The notes under the pieces were generated by a model. It did not search any database, was not told the DNA's origin, and saw nothing but the letters and a program-made list of their open reading frames with translations. This document shows positions 17,145 to 24,763 of a stretch of 43,451 bases of DNA, piece by piece. This stretch comes from an uncultured Selenomonadales bacterium (lineage in GTDB: Bacteria; Bacillota; Negativicutes; Selenomonadales; Selenomonadaceae): assembly GCA_946183785.1 (NCBI GenBank), contig CAMHCS010000024.1, positions 1 to 43,451 on the forward strand, written 5' to 3'. How positions within the stretch are numbered: position 1 is the first letter of the stretch; each line of letters begins with the position of its first letter. Both the position numbers and the translations under genes were made by a program.

Positions 17145-18017
17145 TTACAGCCCCTCCTTTCGCCCGGTCAGCTCTATGAAAACGTCCTCCAGGTTCGTCT
17201 CGCGGATCGAGGCCGCCGCGTCCAGCGTACCGATGAAACGGCCGGCTTCCTCGCGGGAATCGAACAGGCGAAAGTCGCGCTTTGTGTCGTCCCGCCATTC
17301 GACGACGAAACGCCCGAGACGCGAAATGAAGTTTTTCGGCGTGTCTACGGCAATCAATTTGCCTTTGTTCATGATCGCGACACGGTCGCAAAGCTCCTCC
17401 GCTTCCTCGATGTAATGAGTGGTAATCAGCACCGTCGCGCCGTCGTTGGCAAGACGGCGCACCAACTCCCAGATGCGCCAGCGCACCTGCGGATCGAGGG
17501 CCACCGTCGGCTCGTCGAGGAACAGGATTTCCGGATGGTGGATCAGCGCGCGGGCAATCAAAAGCCGCCGCTTCATGCCGCCGGACAGCTTCCTCACGCC
17601 GTCGTTGATTACGCCGGAAAGCTCCACATATTCCAAAAGCTCGGCGATGCGCGCCTCCCGCTCCGCCTTGTCCATGTGATAGAGCCGCGCGTGGAGCTCG
17701 AGGTTCTCGCCGACGGTCAGGTCCTGATCGAAATTCAGATTCTGCGGCACGACGCCGATCATCTGCTTGATTGCGAGTGCGTCGTCATCATCGCCGACGC
17801 GCTTTCCGTCATAGAGGATTTCTCCCTCCGTGGGGCGCGTCAGCATCGTCAGCATCCGGATCGTCGTGGTCTTGCCCGCGCCGTTTGGCCCGAGAAGTCC
17901 GAAAATCTCACCGGTCTCGATGGTCAGAGAAAGACCGTCCACGGCGGTTTTTTCGGCGTTCTTGTTTTGCGCGTTCTTATGGGGAAATGTCTTTCGGAGG
18001 TTGCGAATCTCAATCAT
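17145..18017 (-). CDS. ABC-2 exporter ATP-binding protein
   Basis: 290 residues starting at ATG 18017 (MIEIRNLRKTF). A longer frame to 18101 would add arginine-rich sequence that belongs to the preceding gene in another frame. Walker A LLGPNGAGKTT, Q-loop VPQN, signature LSGGMKRR, Walker B ILFLDEPT and the H-loop THYIEEAE are intact. The C-terminal extension is typical of DrrA/CcmA-like exporters. It overlaps the FecE-type ATPase gene by 8 nt and abuts its permease gene, so importer and exporter parts share one message. Confidence 0.93.
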   Translation of the reverse strand: MIEIRNLRKTFPHKNAQNKNAEKTAVDGLSLTIETGEIFGLLGPNGAGKTTTIRMLTMLTRPTEGEILYDGKRVGDDDDALAIKQMIGVVPQNLNFDQDLTVGENLELHARLYHMDKAEREARIAELLEYVELSGVINDGVRKLSGGMKRRLLIARALIHHPEILFLDEPTVALDPQVRWRIWELVRRLANDGATVLITTHYIEEAEELCDRVAIMNKGKLIAVDTPKNFISRLGRFVVEWRDDTKRDFRLFDSREEAGRFIGTLDAAASIRETNLEDVFIELTGRKEGL

Positions 18018-18810
18018 GCGCGCCCGCCTCCTCCACCAGCGACACCGGCGACAGCACGGAAATGCCCTGGGAATTGACGAAAATATCCGCCTTGACGCCA
18101 AAGACCTCGGCCAGCATATCGACGGTCAGGATCTCCTTCGGCGTGCCGTGGGCGAATATGCCGTGGTTCTTGACCACCACGATCTCGTCCGAATATTGCA
18201 GCGCGTGGTTGATGTCGTGCAGCACCATCACGACGGTCATCTTGTAGTCACGGTTGATCTCGTCGACGATGTTCATGACCTCCAGCTGATGGCCGATGTC
18301 GAGATAGGTCGTCGGCTCGTCCAGCAGCAGGATTTGCGGCTGCTGAGCCAGCGCCATCGCAATCCACGCCCGCTGCCGCTCGCCGCCGGACAAGACCGCC
18401 ACGCGCCGATCCTTGAAGTCGTTCAAATGCGTGCGGTCGATCGCCCACTCCACTGCCTCGCGGTCCGCCTTCGGGTCGCTGGGACGGAGCCAGCTTCGAT
18501 ACGGAAACCGCCCAAAGTCCACAAGCTGCGCGACCGTAACGTCCGCCGGCGCCGTCGCGCCCTGCGGCAGGATCGCAAGCTTCCTGGAAAGCTCCTGCCG
18601 TCCCATCGCGCGCACGTCCTCGCCGTCCAGCAGCACCTGTCCGTCGTAATGCGTATTGAGGCTCGACAACGCTTTGAGCAGCGTCGATTTGCCCGCGCCG
18701 TTCGGCCCGATGATCGAGGTGCGCTTGCCCTCGGAAAAGGCGACGTTCACATTCTTCAAGATTTCGTTGTTCTCGATTTTTACGCCGAGATTTTTCGTTT
18801 CCAGCACCAT
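18010..18810 (-). CDS. FecE/BtuD-type ABC importer ATP-binding protein
   Basis: 266 residues from ATG 18810. Walker A IIGPNGAGKST (~36-43), Q-loop LPQG, signature LSGGERQRAW, Walker B ILLLDEPTTYLDIGHQ and H-loop VLHDINHA are those of iron-chelate, haem or cobalamin importers. ATG overlaps the permease stop by one base. It powers the FecCD-like permease. Known relatives carry ferric siderophores, haem or B12, and the substrate here cannot be fixed from the ATPase alone. Confidence 0.94.
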   Translation of the reverse strand: MVLETKNLGVKIENNEILKNVNVAFSEGKRTSIIGPNGAGKSTLLKALSSLNTHYDGQVLLDGEDVRAMGRQELSRKLAILPQGATAPADVTVAQLVDFGRFPYRSWLRPSDPKADREAVEWAIDRTHLNDFKDRRVAVLSGGERQRAWIAMALAQQPQILLLDEPTTYLDIGHQLEVMNIVDEINRDYKMTVVMVLHDINHALQYSDEIVVVKNHGIFAHGTPKEILTVDMLAEVFGVKADIFVNSQGISVLSPVSLVEEAGAHD

Positions 18811-19814
18811 CAGAGTTCCCTCCTCAGCAAAAAGAGGAAGAACGGAGCGCCGAGCACCGCCATTAGGATGCCGACGGGAAGCTCCGTCGGCGCGAACGCG
18901 GTGCGGGCGAAGGTGTCGCTGCCCATGACCACAGCCGCGCCGAGAAGCGCCGCGCCCGGCAGCAGAAATCGATAGTCGGAGCCGATCATCAGCCGCGTCG
19001 CGTGCGGCACGATCAGGCCGACGAAGCCGAGGAGACCGACGACGGAAACGGCGCTTGCGGCGAGCAGCGCGGCGAGAGCCGTCATCACCACGCGGGTCAG
19101 TTCGACGTTCAGGCCGAGCCCTTTCGCGATCTCGTCGCCGAGCTGCAGGATATTCAGATGCTTCGAGCCGAGGAACGCGAGAATCGCCCCGGCAATCGCG
19201 TAAGGCAGGATGATCGTGACGTGGGGCCAGCTTCGCGCTGCGAGGCCGCCCGCCATGAACATCAAAGCGCCGTGCACTTTGTCGCTGTAGAAAATCATCA
19301 TCGCCGAGATGCCCGCGCCTAAGAACGCGGACACGGCTACGCCCGCTAAAATGATGCGCACGGGCCGGATGCCGTTTTTCCACGCCAAAATGTAAATGAC
19401 GATAGCCGCGCTCATGGCGCCGACAAATGCCACCGGCGTAATCAGATATTCATGTCCCGGATAGACGAGCATCATCGTGATGCCGGCAAGGCCGGCGCCC
19501 GACGATATGCCGATGATATGCGGATCGGCCAGCGGGTTTTTCATCACAGCCTGCAGGATCGCGCCGGACAACGCGAGATTGACGCCGACCAGCGCCGCGA
19601 CAATCGTGCGGGGCAATCGGATATTCATGATGATCTGCTGATGCGTGCCCGCGCCGACGCCGAAAATCGACTGCCAAATTTCCTCCAGAGGAATCCGTAC
19701 CGAGCCGAGCGTCACGCTGGCGACGAAAGCGAGAACGACAAACACGGCAAACGCCGAGAGCACGAACACGCGCCGCCCCGTCGAAATCCCCCCGCCGGGT
19801 GTTTTCTCTCCCAT
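18810..19814 (-). CDS. FecCD/BtuC-type ABC importer permease
   Basis: A 334-residue permease with roughly ten helices: FVLSAFAVFVVLAFVASV, the motif RLPRTIVAALVG, ALSGAILQAVMKNPLADPHI (family signature, GAxxQxxxxNPLAxP), GISSGAGLAG, and near the C-terminus GFVGLIVPHATRLMIGSDYR, the ATPase-coupling loop. It forms a homodimeric channel for an iron chelate, haem or corrinoid. It is the first gene of a four-gene operon, with AAGGAG upstream of ATG 19814. A cognate binding protein is missing here; one is encoded near 40 kb. Confidence 0.94.
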   Translation of the reverse strand: MGEKTPGGGISTGRRVFVLSAFAVFVVLAFVASVTLGSVRIPLEEIWQSIFGVGAGTHQQIIMNIRLPRTIVAALVGVNLALSGAILQAVMKNPLADPHIIGISSGAGLAGITMMLVYPGHEYLITPVAFVGAMSAAIVIYILAWKNGIRPVRIILAGVAVSAFLGAGISAMMIFYSDKVHGALMFMAGGLAARSWPHVTIILPYAIAGAILAFLGSKHLNILQLGDEIAKGLGLNVELTRVVMTALAALLAASAVSVVGLLGFVGLIVPHATRLMIGSDYRFLLPGAALLGAAVVMGSDTFARTAFAPTELPVGILMAVLGAPFFLFLLRREL

Positions 19815-19879
19815 AATCTCACTCCTTGATCGAATAGGGCATAATGAAGAATAAAATGAAAAGTTATAAGATTAACTTC

Positions 19880-19908
19880 ATTATACGCAGTTGTTCATAT
19901 TTTGTCGA
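19880..19908 (-). promoter_or_regulatory. Promoter of the importer/exporter operon
   Basis: On the minus strand TCGACA (19903-19908), a 17-nt spacer and TATAAT (19880-19885). The -35 lies inside a long palindrome and touches the -35 of the divergent chemoreceptor promoter. Confidence 0.72.
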
Positions 19909-19926
19909 TAGACAAAAACTGAACAA
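19891..19926. promoter_or_regulatory. 36-bp near-perfect palindrome, candidate shared operator
   Basis: TTGTTCA-ta-TTTTGTC-gata-GACAAAA-ac-TGAACAA: two nested 7-bp arms per side with one 2-bp mismatch. It is centred where the -35 boxes of the two divergent promoters meet. A second inverted repeat, ATAATGAAG (19841-19849) and CTTCATTAT (19876-19884), overlaps the minus-strand -10. Confidence 0.65.
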
Positions 19927-19938
19927 TTAGGTTATAAT
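19909..19938 (+). promoter_or_regulatory. Promoter of the transmembrane chemoreceptor
   Basis: TAGACA (19909-19914), an 18-nt spacer and TATAAT (19933-19938), 40 nt ahead of the start codon and overlapping the palindrome. Confidence 0.68.
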
Positions 19939-19977
19939 ATACACGAAAGTATCCTATTGCCACGAGGTGAACCATTT

Positions 19978-22032
19978 ATGAATTTGTTTTCCCGAAGTAT
20001 CCGATTCCTTTTCATTTGCAGCGTCGTCGTTCTTTCGACCGTTCTCCTGGGACTTTTGGCGTTCATCAACGCGTACCAGCTTTCCGAGAACATGGAGACC
20101 GAACTGAAAGCGATGCTGACCGCCAAGAGCGGCGAGATTTCCGAGAAATTCGACAAGCGGCTCACACAGGTCTCCGGAAAGACCAAGTCGCTGGCGCTCA
20201 ACATCAGCGCGATGCAGACCTACGACATGAATCTCGCCGGACGGTTCATCACTGCGCTGGTGCAGTCCGACGAAGCGATCTTCGGCAGCGGTCTTTGGTT
20301 TGCGCCGAACGCCTATCCGGGACAGAAATGGTTCGGCCCATATTATTCCAAAGACGGCGGCAATGTGTCCATGACGATGGACTACAGCAACGAAGCCTAC
20401 AATTATCCGCAGTTCGCATGGTACAAGGCGAGCATCCAGGGCGGCAAGGAAGTCTTTTGGGACGAGCCGGCCTATGACGATGTGAGCAAGACCTCGATGC
20501 TGACCAGCTCCGCGCCAATCATGCGGGACGGCAAGCCCGTCGGCGTCGTGACCGTGGATATCGGCATGAAAGAGCTGGAAGACTATATCCAAAACATCAA
20601 GATCGGCGAAAGCGGCTATGCGTTCCTGCTGACGCAAACGGGGCAGTTCGTCGCGTCCAAGAACGCCGACCAGAACCTCAAGGTAAAAATCCAGGACAGC
20701 CCGGACGCGAAAGTCGCGGCATTCGGCAAGGGGCTTGACGCGAACGCCGCCAAATCCGCGCTGTACGTTACCGACGCTTTCGGCGAGGAAAGCTATGTGA
20801 TGGTCACGCCGATCGGCAGCAGCCACCTCCGCCTCGTCCTCGTCGCGCCGAAGTCCGATTACATGGGACCGATCCGTCAGGCCATTACCCTGAGCGTCGG
20901 TATGTCCGTCGCTGTCATCCTGCTCCTTTGCGCCGCGCTTTGGATCATTTTCCAGAAGCGCATCGGCGGTCCGATTACTGCGCTCGTCGAAGATTCGCAG
21001 CGCATTGCGAACGGCGACCTGACCACGGAAATCATCGTGGAGCACGAAGACGAGATCGGCCAGCTTGCGATTGCCATGCTCAAGATGCGGGACGGCATCA
21101 AGGGCGTCATCCGAAAGATTGCCGACGGCGCGCAGCAGATGGCGGCGTCCTCCGAAGAGCTGACCGCCAGCTCCGCGCAGACGGCCGAGGCTGCCACGCA
21201 GGTGGCGCAGTCCGTCACCACGGCTTCCGACGCCGTGGAAAAACAGCAGTCAAGCATCGCGGACAGCTCGTCAAGCATCGGCATGGTTTCCGCCACACTG
21301 GAGGAAATCCAGGCGGAATCCCACGAGGCGTCGAACAACGCGCAAAACGTCAGCGAAGCGGCAACGCGCGGCCGCGAGGCCGTCGTCGGCGCGGTGGAGC
21401 AGATCAAGAGCGTCGAAACGACGGTGGAAAGCTCCGCCGCCATCGTGGACAAGCTGGGCGAGCGTTCGAAGGAAATCGGGCAGATTGTCGAAAGCATCTC
21501 CGCCATCGCCGACCAGACAAACCTCCTCGCGCTGAACGCGGCCATCGAGGCGGCGCGCGCGGGCGAGGCGGGACGCGGCTTCTCCGTGGTCGCCGAGGAA
21601 GTGCGCAAGCTCGCCGAGCAGAGCGGCGAAGCGGCGCAGAACATTTCCACCCTGATCGCGGGCATCCAGGCTGACACCGACAGCGCTGTCAGCGCCATGA
21701 AGGAAGGCCGGGAAAAGGTTACGACCGGTGCGAAAGCCGTCGAGGGCTTGCACGACACCTTCGACAAGATCACACAGGACGTCATGCGTATCACGACCGA
21801 GATCACAAACATCGCCGCGAGCGTCAAAGGCGTATCCGAAAGCTCCCAGAATATCGCGGAGGGCATCGCCGAGGTAGACCAGCAGGGCCAGCAGGTCTCC
21901 GATGAAATGCGGAACGTATCGGCGGCTACCCAGGAGCAATCCGCCTCCGCCCAGGAAATCGCCTCCGCCAGCGACTCCCTCGCGCATTTAGCGCAGGAGC
22001 TGCAGGAAACACTGGCACAGTTCAAGTTCTGA
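19978..22032 (+). CDS. Transmembrane methyl-accepting chemotaxis protein (dCache-type)
   Basis: 684 residues from ATG 19978, with GAGGTG ahead; an in-frame ATG at 19957 precedes that ribosome site. TM1 spans ~10-32, and a periplasmic double-Cache sensor ~35-295 carries the typical FWDEPAYDD and [13 protein letters not shown] segments. TM2 spans ~301-325, HAMP ~326-380, and the signalling domain ~390-684 has the tip [20 protein letters not shown] near 515-535. Small-molecule binding in the Cache pocket would modulate CheA. No C-terminal CheR-binding pentapeptide is present. The gene is divergent from an iron/cofactor-type importer and may sense a related nutrient. Confidence 0.93.
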   Translation: MNLFSRSIRFLFICSVVVLSTVLLGLLAFINAYQLSENMETELKAMLTAKSGEISEKFDKRLTQVSGKTKSLALNISAMQTYDMNLAGRFITALVQSDEAIFGSGLWFAPNAYPGQKWFGPYYSKDGGNVSMTMDYSNEAYNYPQFAWYKASIQGGKEVFWDEPAYDDVSKTSMLTSSAPIMRDGKPVGVVTVDIGMKELEDYIQNIKIGESGYAFLLTQTGQFVASKNADQNLKVKIQDSPDAKVAAFGKGLDANAAKSALYVTDAFGEESYVMVTPIGSSHLRLVLVAPKSDYMGPIRQAITLSVGMSVAVILLLCAALWIIFQKRIGGPITALVEDSQRIANGDLTTEIIVEHEDEIGQLAIAMLKMRDGIKGVIRKIADGAQQMAASSEELTASSAQTAEAATQVAQSVTTASDAVEKQQSSIADSSSSIGMVSATLEEIQAESHEASNNAQNVSEAATRGREAVVGAVEQIKSVETTVESSAAIVDKLGERSKEIGQIVESISAIADQTNLLALNAAIEAARAGEAGRGFSVVAEEVRKLAEQSGEAAQNISTLIAGIQADTDSAVSAMKEGREKVTTGAKAVEGLHDTFDKITQDVMRITTEITNIAASVKGVSESSQNIAEGIAEVDQQGQQVSDEMRNVSAATQEQSASAQEIASASDSLAHLAQELQETLAQFKF

Positions 22033-22052
22033 TATGATAATTCGTGTATGAA

Positions 22053-22098
22053 ATGAGGACTGACACAGGAATTTTTATCCTAGGTCAGTCCTCTTTTT
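22053..22098 (+). terminator. Rho-independent terminator
   Basis: The stem GAGGACTGAC/GTCAGTCCTC closes a loop of ~20 nt and is followed by TTTTT after the chemoreceptor gene. Confidence 0.88.
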
Positions 22099-22145
22099 CG
22101 TCAACAAAGGATTTTTCCCGCCGACGTCGAACATAACAAAAGAAT

Positions 22146-22203
22146 ATACATCACGGAGGCACGCCATGAACGCGGAGCAGCTAAAGAACAGCATATTGCA
22201 GCG
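22146..22203 (+). repeat. Copy 1 of the hsdS 5'-end repeat
   Basis: 58 bp containing ATACATCACGGAGGCACGCC and the first codons of hsdS. It is repeated at 22782-22839 with three mismatches. The similarity ends abruptly at 22203. Confidence 0.85.
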
Positions 22204-22237
22204 CATATTTGTTTCGCTGTATCAACTATCAGCTTGA
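22166..22237 (+). pseudogene. 5' remnant of an hsdS gene
   Basis: A start codon with the same ribosome site as the intact hsdS (GGAGGCACGCCATG) encodes MNAEQLKNSILQR and then runs into unrelated sequence and a stop after 23 residues. The first 13 residues match the start of the full HsdS encoded 636 bp downstream. It is probably what remains of a duplicated or rearranged specificity gene after the toxin-antitoxin module entered. Confidence 0.7.
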
Positions 22238-22262
22238 AAATATGTTTAATATAACATATAAT
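22234..22262 (+). promoter_or_regulatory. Promoter and operator of the HigBA module
   Basis: TTGAAA (22234-22239), a 17-nt spacer and TATAAT (22257-22262). Between them lies the palindrome ATATGTT-taatat-AACATAT (22240-22259), the usual place for an autoregulatory antitoxin binding site. Confidence 0.75.
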
Positions 22263-22275
22263 AACGGAGGGTCTT

Positions 22276-22441
22276 ATGTTTAGCGCAGAGTTTTACACAA
22301 AAGAGAATGGCGAAAAACCGGCGCGAGATTTTATTGAATCATTTGGCGAAAAAGTACACGCCAAATTTACGCGCAAAACGATACAGGGAAAACTTCCTGG
22401 CGAATGAAGGGAAACGAAAGGAGCGAAAAGGAAATGAGTGA
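22276..22441 (+). pseudogene. HigB/RelE (Gp49-type) toxin, internally deleted and frameshifted
   Basis: ATG 22276 with ACGGAGGG upstream encodes MFSAEFYTKENGEKPARDF and continues to about residue 35, a normal Gp49/HigB N-terminus. The frame then ends early at 22407 after 43 residues. The family's C-terminus (KRYRENFLANEGKRKERKGN) is present in a different frame from about 22376 and ends at TGA 22439-22441, overlapping the antitoxin start. About 60 central residues, including the strands and catalytic region, are missing compared with the usual ~105-115. The toxin is therefore almost certainly inactive. Confidence 0.82.
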
Positions 22442-22730
22442 ATTCAGGAAATATAAGCATGAGGTTTTGGCAAAAAATCCGAAACTGAAGGCCGAATATG
22501 ACGCTCTGGAAGCAGAATACGACATTATACAAGCCATGATTGACGCGCGAAAAAGTCAAAACCTGACGCAAAAAGAACTGTCGGCACGTACAGGGATTAC
22601 GCAGGCAGACATCAGCCGGATTGAGAAAGGAAACAGGAATCCGTCTTTGAATATGCTGAAGAAATTGGCCGCCGGGCTTGGAATGACGCTAAAAATGGAA
22701 TTCATCCCCAAAAGGGAGATTTCGGTATGA
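22434..22730 (+). CDS. HigA-type antitoxin, XRE helix-turn-helix
   Basis: 98 residues from ATG 22434 (AAAGGAA upstream). The N-terminal helical region is followed by an XRE helix-turn-helix at ~42-90: SQNLTQKELSARTGITQADI, then SRIEKGNRNPSLNMLKKLA. This matches antitoxins paired with Gp49/HigB toxins, which bind their own promoter and neutralise the mRNA-cleaving toxin. The partner toxin is broken, but the antitoxin and its palindromic operator look intact, so it may persist as a small repressor. It is AT-richer than the core genes. A longer start at 22404 overlaps toxin remnants and is less likely. Confidence 0.88.
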   Translation: MSEFRKYKHEVLAKNPKLKAEYDALEAEYDIIQAMIDARKSQNLTQKELSARTGITQADISRIEKGNRNPSLNMLKKLAAGLGMTLKMEFIPKREISV

Positions 22731-22740
22731 TTTAATACTA

Positions 22741-22767
22741 CAGCCGGACGATTTGTCCGGCTGTTTG
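22741..22767 (+). terminator. Possible terminator after the antitoxin
   Basis: A perfect 9-bp stem CAGCCGGAC/GTCCGGCTG with a GATTT loop and only TTTGT after it, between the antitoxin and hsdS. Confidence 0.5.
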
Positions 22768-22781
22768 TCCATTGATACACG

Positions 22782-22839
22782 ATACATCACGGAGGCACGC
22801 CATGAACGCGGAGCAACTGAAAAACAGCATATTGCAGCG
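22782..22839 (+). repeat. Copy 2 of the hsdS 5'-end repeat
   Basis: Ribosome site and first 13 codons of hsdS, matching 22146-22203 at 55 of 58 positions. Confidence 0.85.
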
Positions 22840-24295
22840 AGCCATCGAGGGAAAGCTGGTGGAGCAGCGCGAAGAGGAAGGAACCGCCGCCGAACTGCTG
22901 CGCGAGATCAAGGCGGAAAAGGCGCGGCTTGTCAAAGAAGGGAAGCTGAAAAAGGAAAAGCCGCTGCGGTCGATAAAGGCGGAGGAGATTCCGTTTGAGA
23001 TTCCCGAGAGTTGGGAATGGGTGCGGCTATGTGATTTGGGGTGGTTCAGTAGCGGAAAAACGCCCGCTATGCACGAACCCAGAAACTGGACAAACGGAAC
23101 AGTACCGTGGATTACATCTAAAGATATGAAAACCAAATATCTTGTTGATTCGCAAATGAAAATCACTGAATTAGCAAAACGAAATATGACAACATATCCA
23201 GTAGGTACTTTGCTTTTTGTTGTTCGTAGCGGAATTCTGAAAAGAATGCTTCCAATATGCATTTTGACAATGGAAAGTACAATCAACCAAGATATTAAAG
23301 CCTATACTCTATTCAACAACGAAATGTCAAGCTATCTTTATTACATGTTAAAAGGACTCGAATCTCATATTTTATTAAATTACACGAAGCGTGTAACTAC
23401 AGTTGACAGTCTGAAATTCGATGAATTTTCAAGAGAAATGCCCGTCCCCCTTCCCCCGCTCGCCGAGCAAAAGCGCATTGTCGCGAAAATCGAGGAACTG
23501 TTGCCCCATATCGAGCAGTACGGCAAAGCCCATGACGAATTGACCGCGCTGAACGAGAAATTCCCCGACGCCATGAAAAAGAGCGTCCTGCAATACGCGA
23601 TGGAAGGCAAGCTGGTGGAGCAGCGCGAAGAAGAAGGCACGGCGAAGGAGCTTTTGTCGGCGATCAAAGCGGAAAAGGCGCGGCTCGTTGTGGAAGGCAA
23701 GCTAAAAAAAGAAAAGCCCCTGCCGGAAATAAAGGCAGAGGAGATTCCGTTTGAGATTCCCGAGAGTTGGGAATGGGTGCGGCTAACTAATATTTGTGAA
23801 GCAATCGTCGATTGTCCACACTCAACACCAACATATCTTCAGGAAAAAACGGAATTTACAGGGATAGACACAAATTGCATTGATGCAAATGGAAGAATAA
23901 CGGGCTATAGGTATGTCAACCAAGAAACATACGAAAAGCGAATTGAACGTCTCACGCCACAAGGAAACGACATCGTTCTAACACGAGAGGGATCCATCGG
24001 GCGTGCAGCTATATTGCCCCATGGCAAAAAAATATGTTTAGGGCAACGCGTAATGTTATTGCGTCCGCCCAAATGTATCGATACAACACTGTTACAATTA
24101 TTTCTCATGGCTCCCGATACTTTGCAACGCTTAACTGCCCAACAAAAAGGGTTAGGTGCAAAGCATATCAATGTGTCCGATATATGTAAACTGTCTCTCC
24201 CGCTTCCTCCGCTCGCCGAACAAAAGCGCATTCTCGCGAAAATCGAGGAGCTGCTGGCCTGCTGCGGGGCGTTGGGAAACGAATTCACGGCATAA
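22802..24295 (+). CDS. hsdS: Type I restriction-modification specificity subunit HsdS
   Basis: 497 residues from ATG 22802 (ACGGAGG upstream). It has the two-fold HsdS plan. The conserved region KLVEQREEEGTA...PFEIPESWEWVRL (~18-75) precedes target domain 1 (~76-215). The spacer PLPPLAEQKRIVAKIEELL leads to a second copy of the conserved region, then target domain 2 (~330-465) and a closing PLPPLAEQKRILAKIEELL. Each target domain recognises half of a bipartite DNA site. The conserved parts are nearly identical in protein and contain an exact 48-bp DNA repeat. The target domains are markedly AT-rich, the usual mark of exchanged modules. hsdR and hsdM follow beyond an inserted toxin-antitoxin pair. 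Confidence 0.95.
   Translation: MNAEQLKNSILQRAIEGKLVEQREEEGTAAELLREIKAEKARLVKEGKLKKEKPLRSIKAEEIPFEIPESWEWVRLCDLGWFSSGKTPAMHEPRNWTNGTVPWITSKDMKTKYLVDSQMKITELAKRNMTTYPVGTLLFVVRSGILKRMLPICILTMESTINQDIKAYTLFNNEMSSYLYYMLKGLESHILLNYTKRVTTVDSLKFDEFSREMPVPLPPLAEQKRIVAKIEELLPHIEQYGKAHDELTALNEKFPDAMKKSVLQYAMEGKLVEQREEEGTAKELLSAIKAEKARLVVEGKLKKEKPLPEIKAEEIPFEIPESWEWVRLTNICEAIVDCPHSTPTYLQEKTEFTGIDTNCIDANGRITGYRYVNQETYEKRIERLTPQGNDIVLTREGSIGRAAILPHGKKICLGQRVMLLRPPKCIDTTLLQLFLMAPDTLQRLTAQQKGLGAKHINVSDICKLSLPLPPLAEQKRILAKIEELLACCGALGNEFTA
22982..23029 (+). repeat. Exact 48-bp direct repeat, copy 1 (hsdS)
   Basis: GAGGAGATTCCGTTTGAGAT through GTGCGGCTA is identical to 23738-23785. It immediately precedes the first target-recognition domain. 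Confidence 0.9.
23738..23785 (+). repeat. Exact 48-bp direct repeat, copy 2 (hsdS)
   Basis: Identical to 22982-23029, immediately preceding the second target-recognition domain, so homologous recombination could swap or delete one domain. Confidence 0.9.
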
Positions 24296-24318
24296 AAAAG
24301 CAGGGCGCAAAGCCCTGC
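24294..24318 (-). terminator. Rho-independent terminator of the PIN toxin gene
   Basis: On the minus strand GCAGGGC-TTTGC-GCCCTGC is followed by TTTTTT. It overlaps the last base of hsdS on the other strand. Confidence 0.85.
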
Positions 24319-24334
24319 AAACAACCGAGCGCTT

Positions 24335-24763
24335 TCAATCACGAGGAGGCAATTTGCCTGTTTCCACCAACTCCAGCATTTCGCGAGGCGAAACGATAAA
24401 TACCCGCTTCGGAAAATGCTTCATGTTTCCTGTAACGAGATACGCATCGTGTTCCTTACGCCCTTCCATAACGACAGCATAAAAAACCACGTCCTTCGGA
24501 TCGGGCAATAAAATATCCGTTTCCCATCCATCGAGAAAAATGCCTCGCTGGGCAAAATCTAAAATAAAAGTCTCAACCGTATCTTTATTGAAGTGAAATT
24601 TCGGTCGAAGCAGCACTTCCCGATATTCTTTCAATATCTCGTTATTGACGATGGGAACGATTTTCCCATCCCACACATACGAGGTAATTTGCTCCGGAAC
24701 GGACCCCTTCTTCAGAAACGTCGATACAATCACATTTGTATCAATCACGGCATAATATTTCAT
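24335..24763 (-). CDS. PIN-domain toxin
   Basis: 142 residues of the putative toxin PIN family. The first acidic residue is in YAVIDTNVIVSTF, the second in NNEILKEYREVL, and DPKDVVFYAVVME and DAYLVTGNMKHFP complete the usual four-acid metal site. PIN toxins are Mg-dependent ribonucleases that cut specific RNAs. It starts inside the antitoxin stop (ATGA overlap), so the pair is translationally coupled. It lies opposite to hsdS and hsdR, which suggests a later insertion into the locus. Confidence 0.9.
   Translation of the reverse strand: MKYYAVIDTNVIVSTFLKKGSVPEQITSYVWDGKIVPIVNNEILKEYREVLLRPKFHFNKDTVETFILDFAQRGIFLDGWETDILLPDPKDVVFYAVVMEGRKEHDAYLVTGNMKHFPKRVFIVSPREMLELVETGKLPPRD

Noticed and set aside
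18811..19383. Long frame upstream of the FecE-type ATPase giving a 457-residue protein
   Set aside because: The added part is Arg-rich and overlaps the permease gene in another frame. ATG 18810 fits the family and overlaps the permease stop.
22982..23785. Repeats in hsdS as a CRISPR array
   Set aside because: There are only two copies, ~700 bp apart, inside a coding region, and they are the conserved HsdS segments. No spacer-repeat pattern occurs anywhere in the window.
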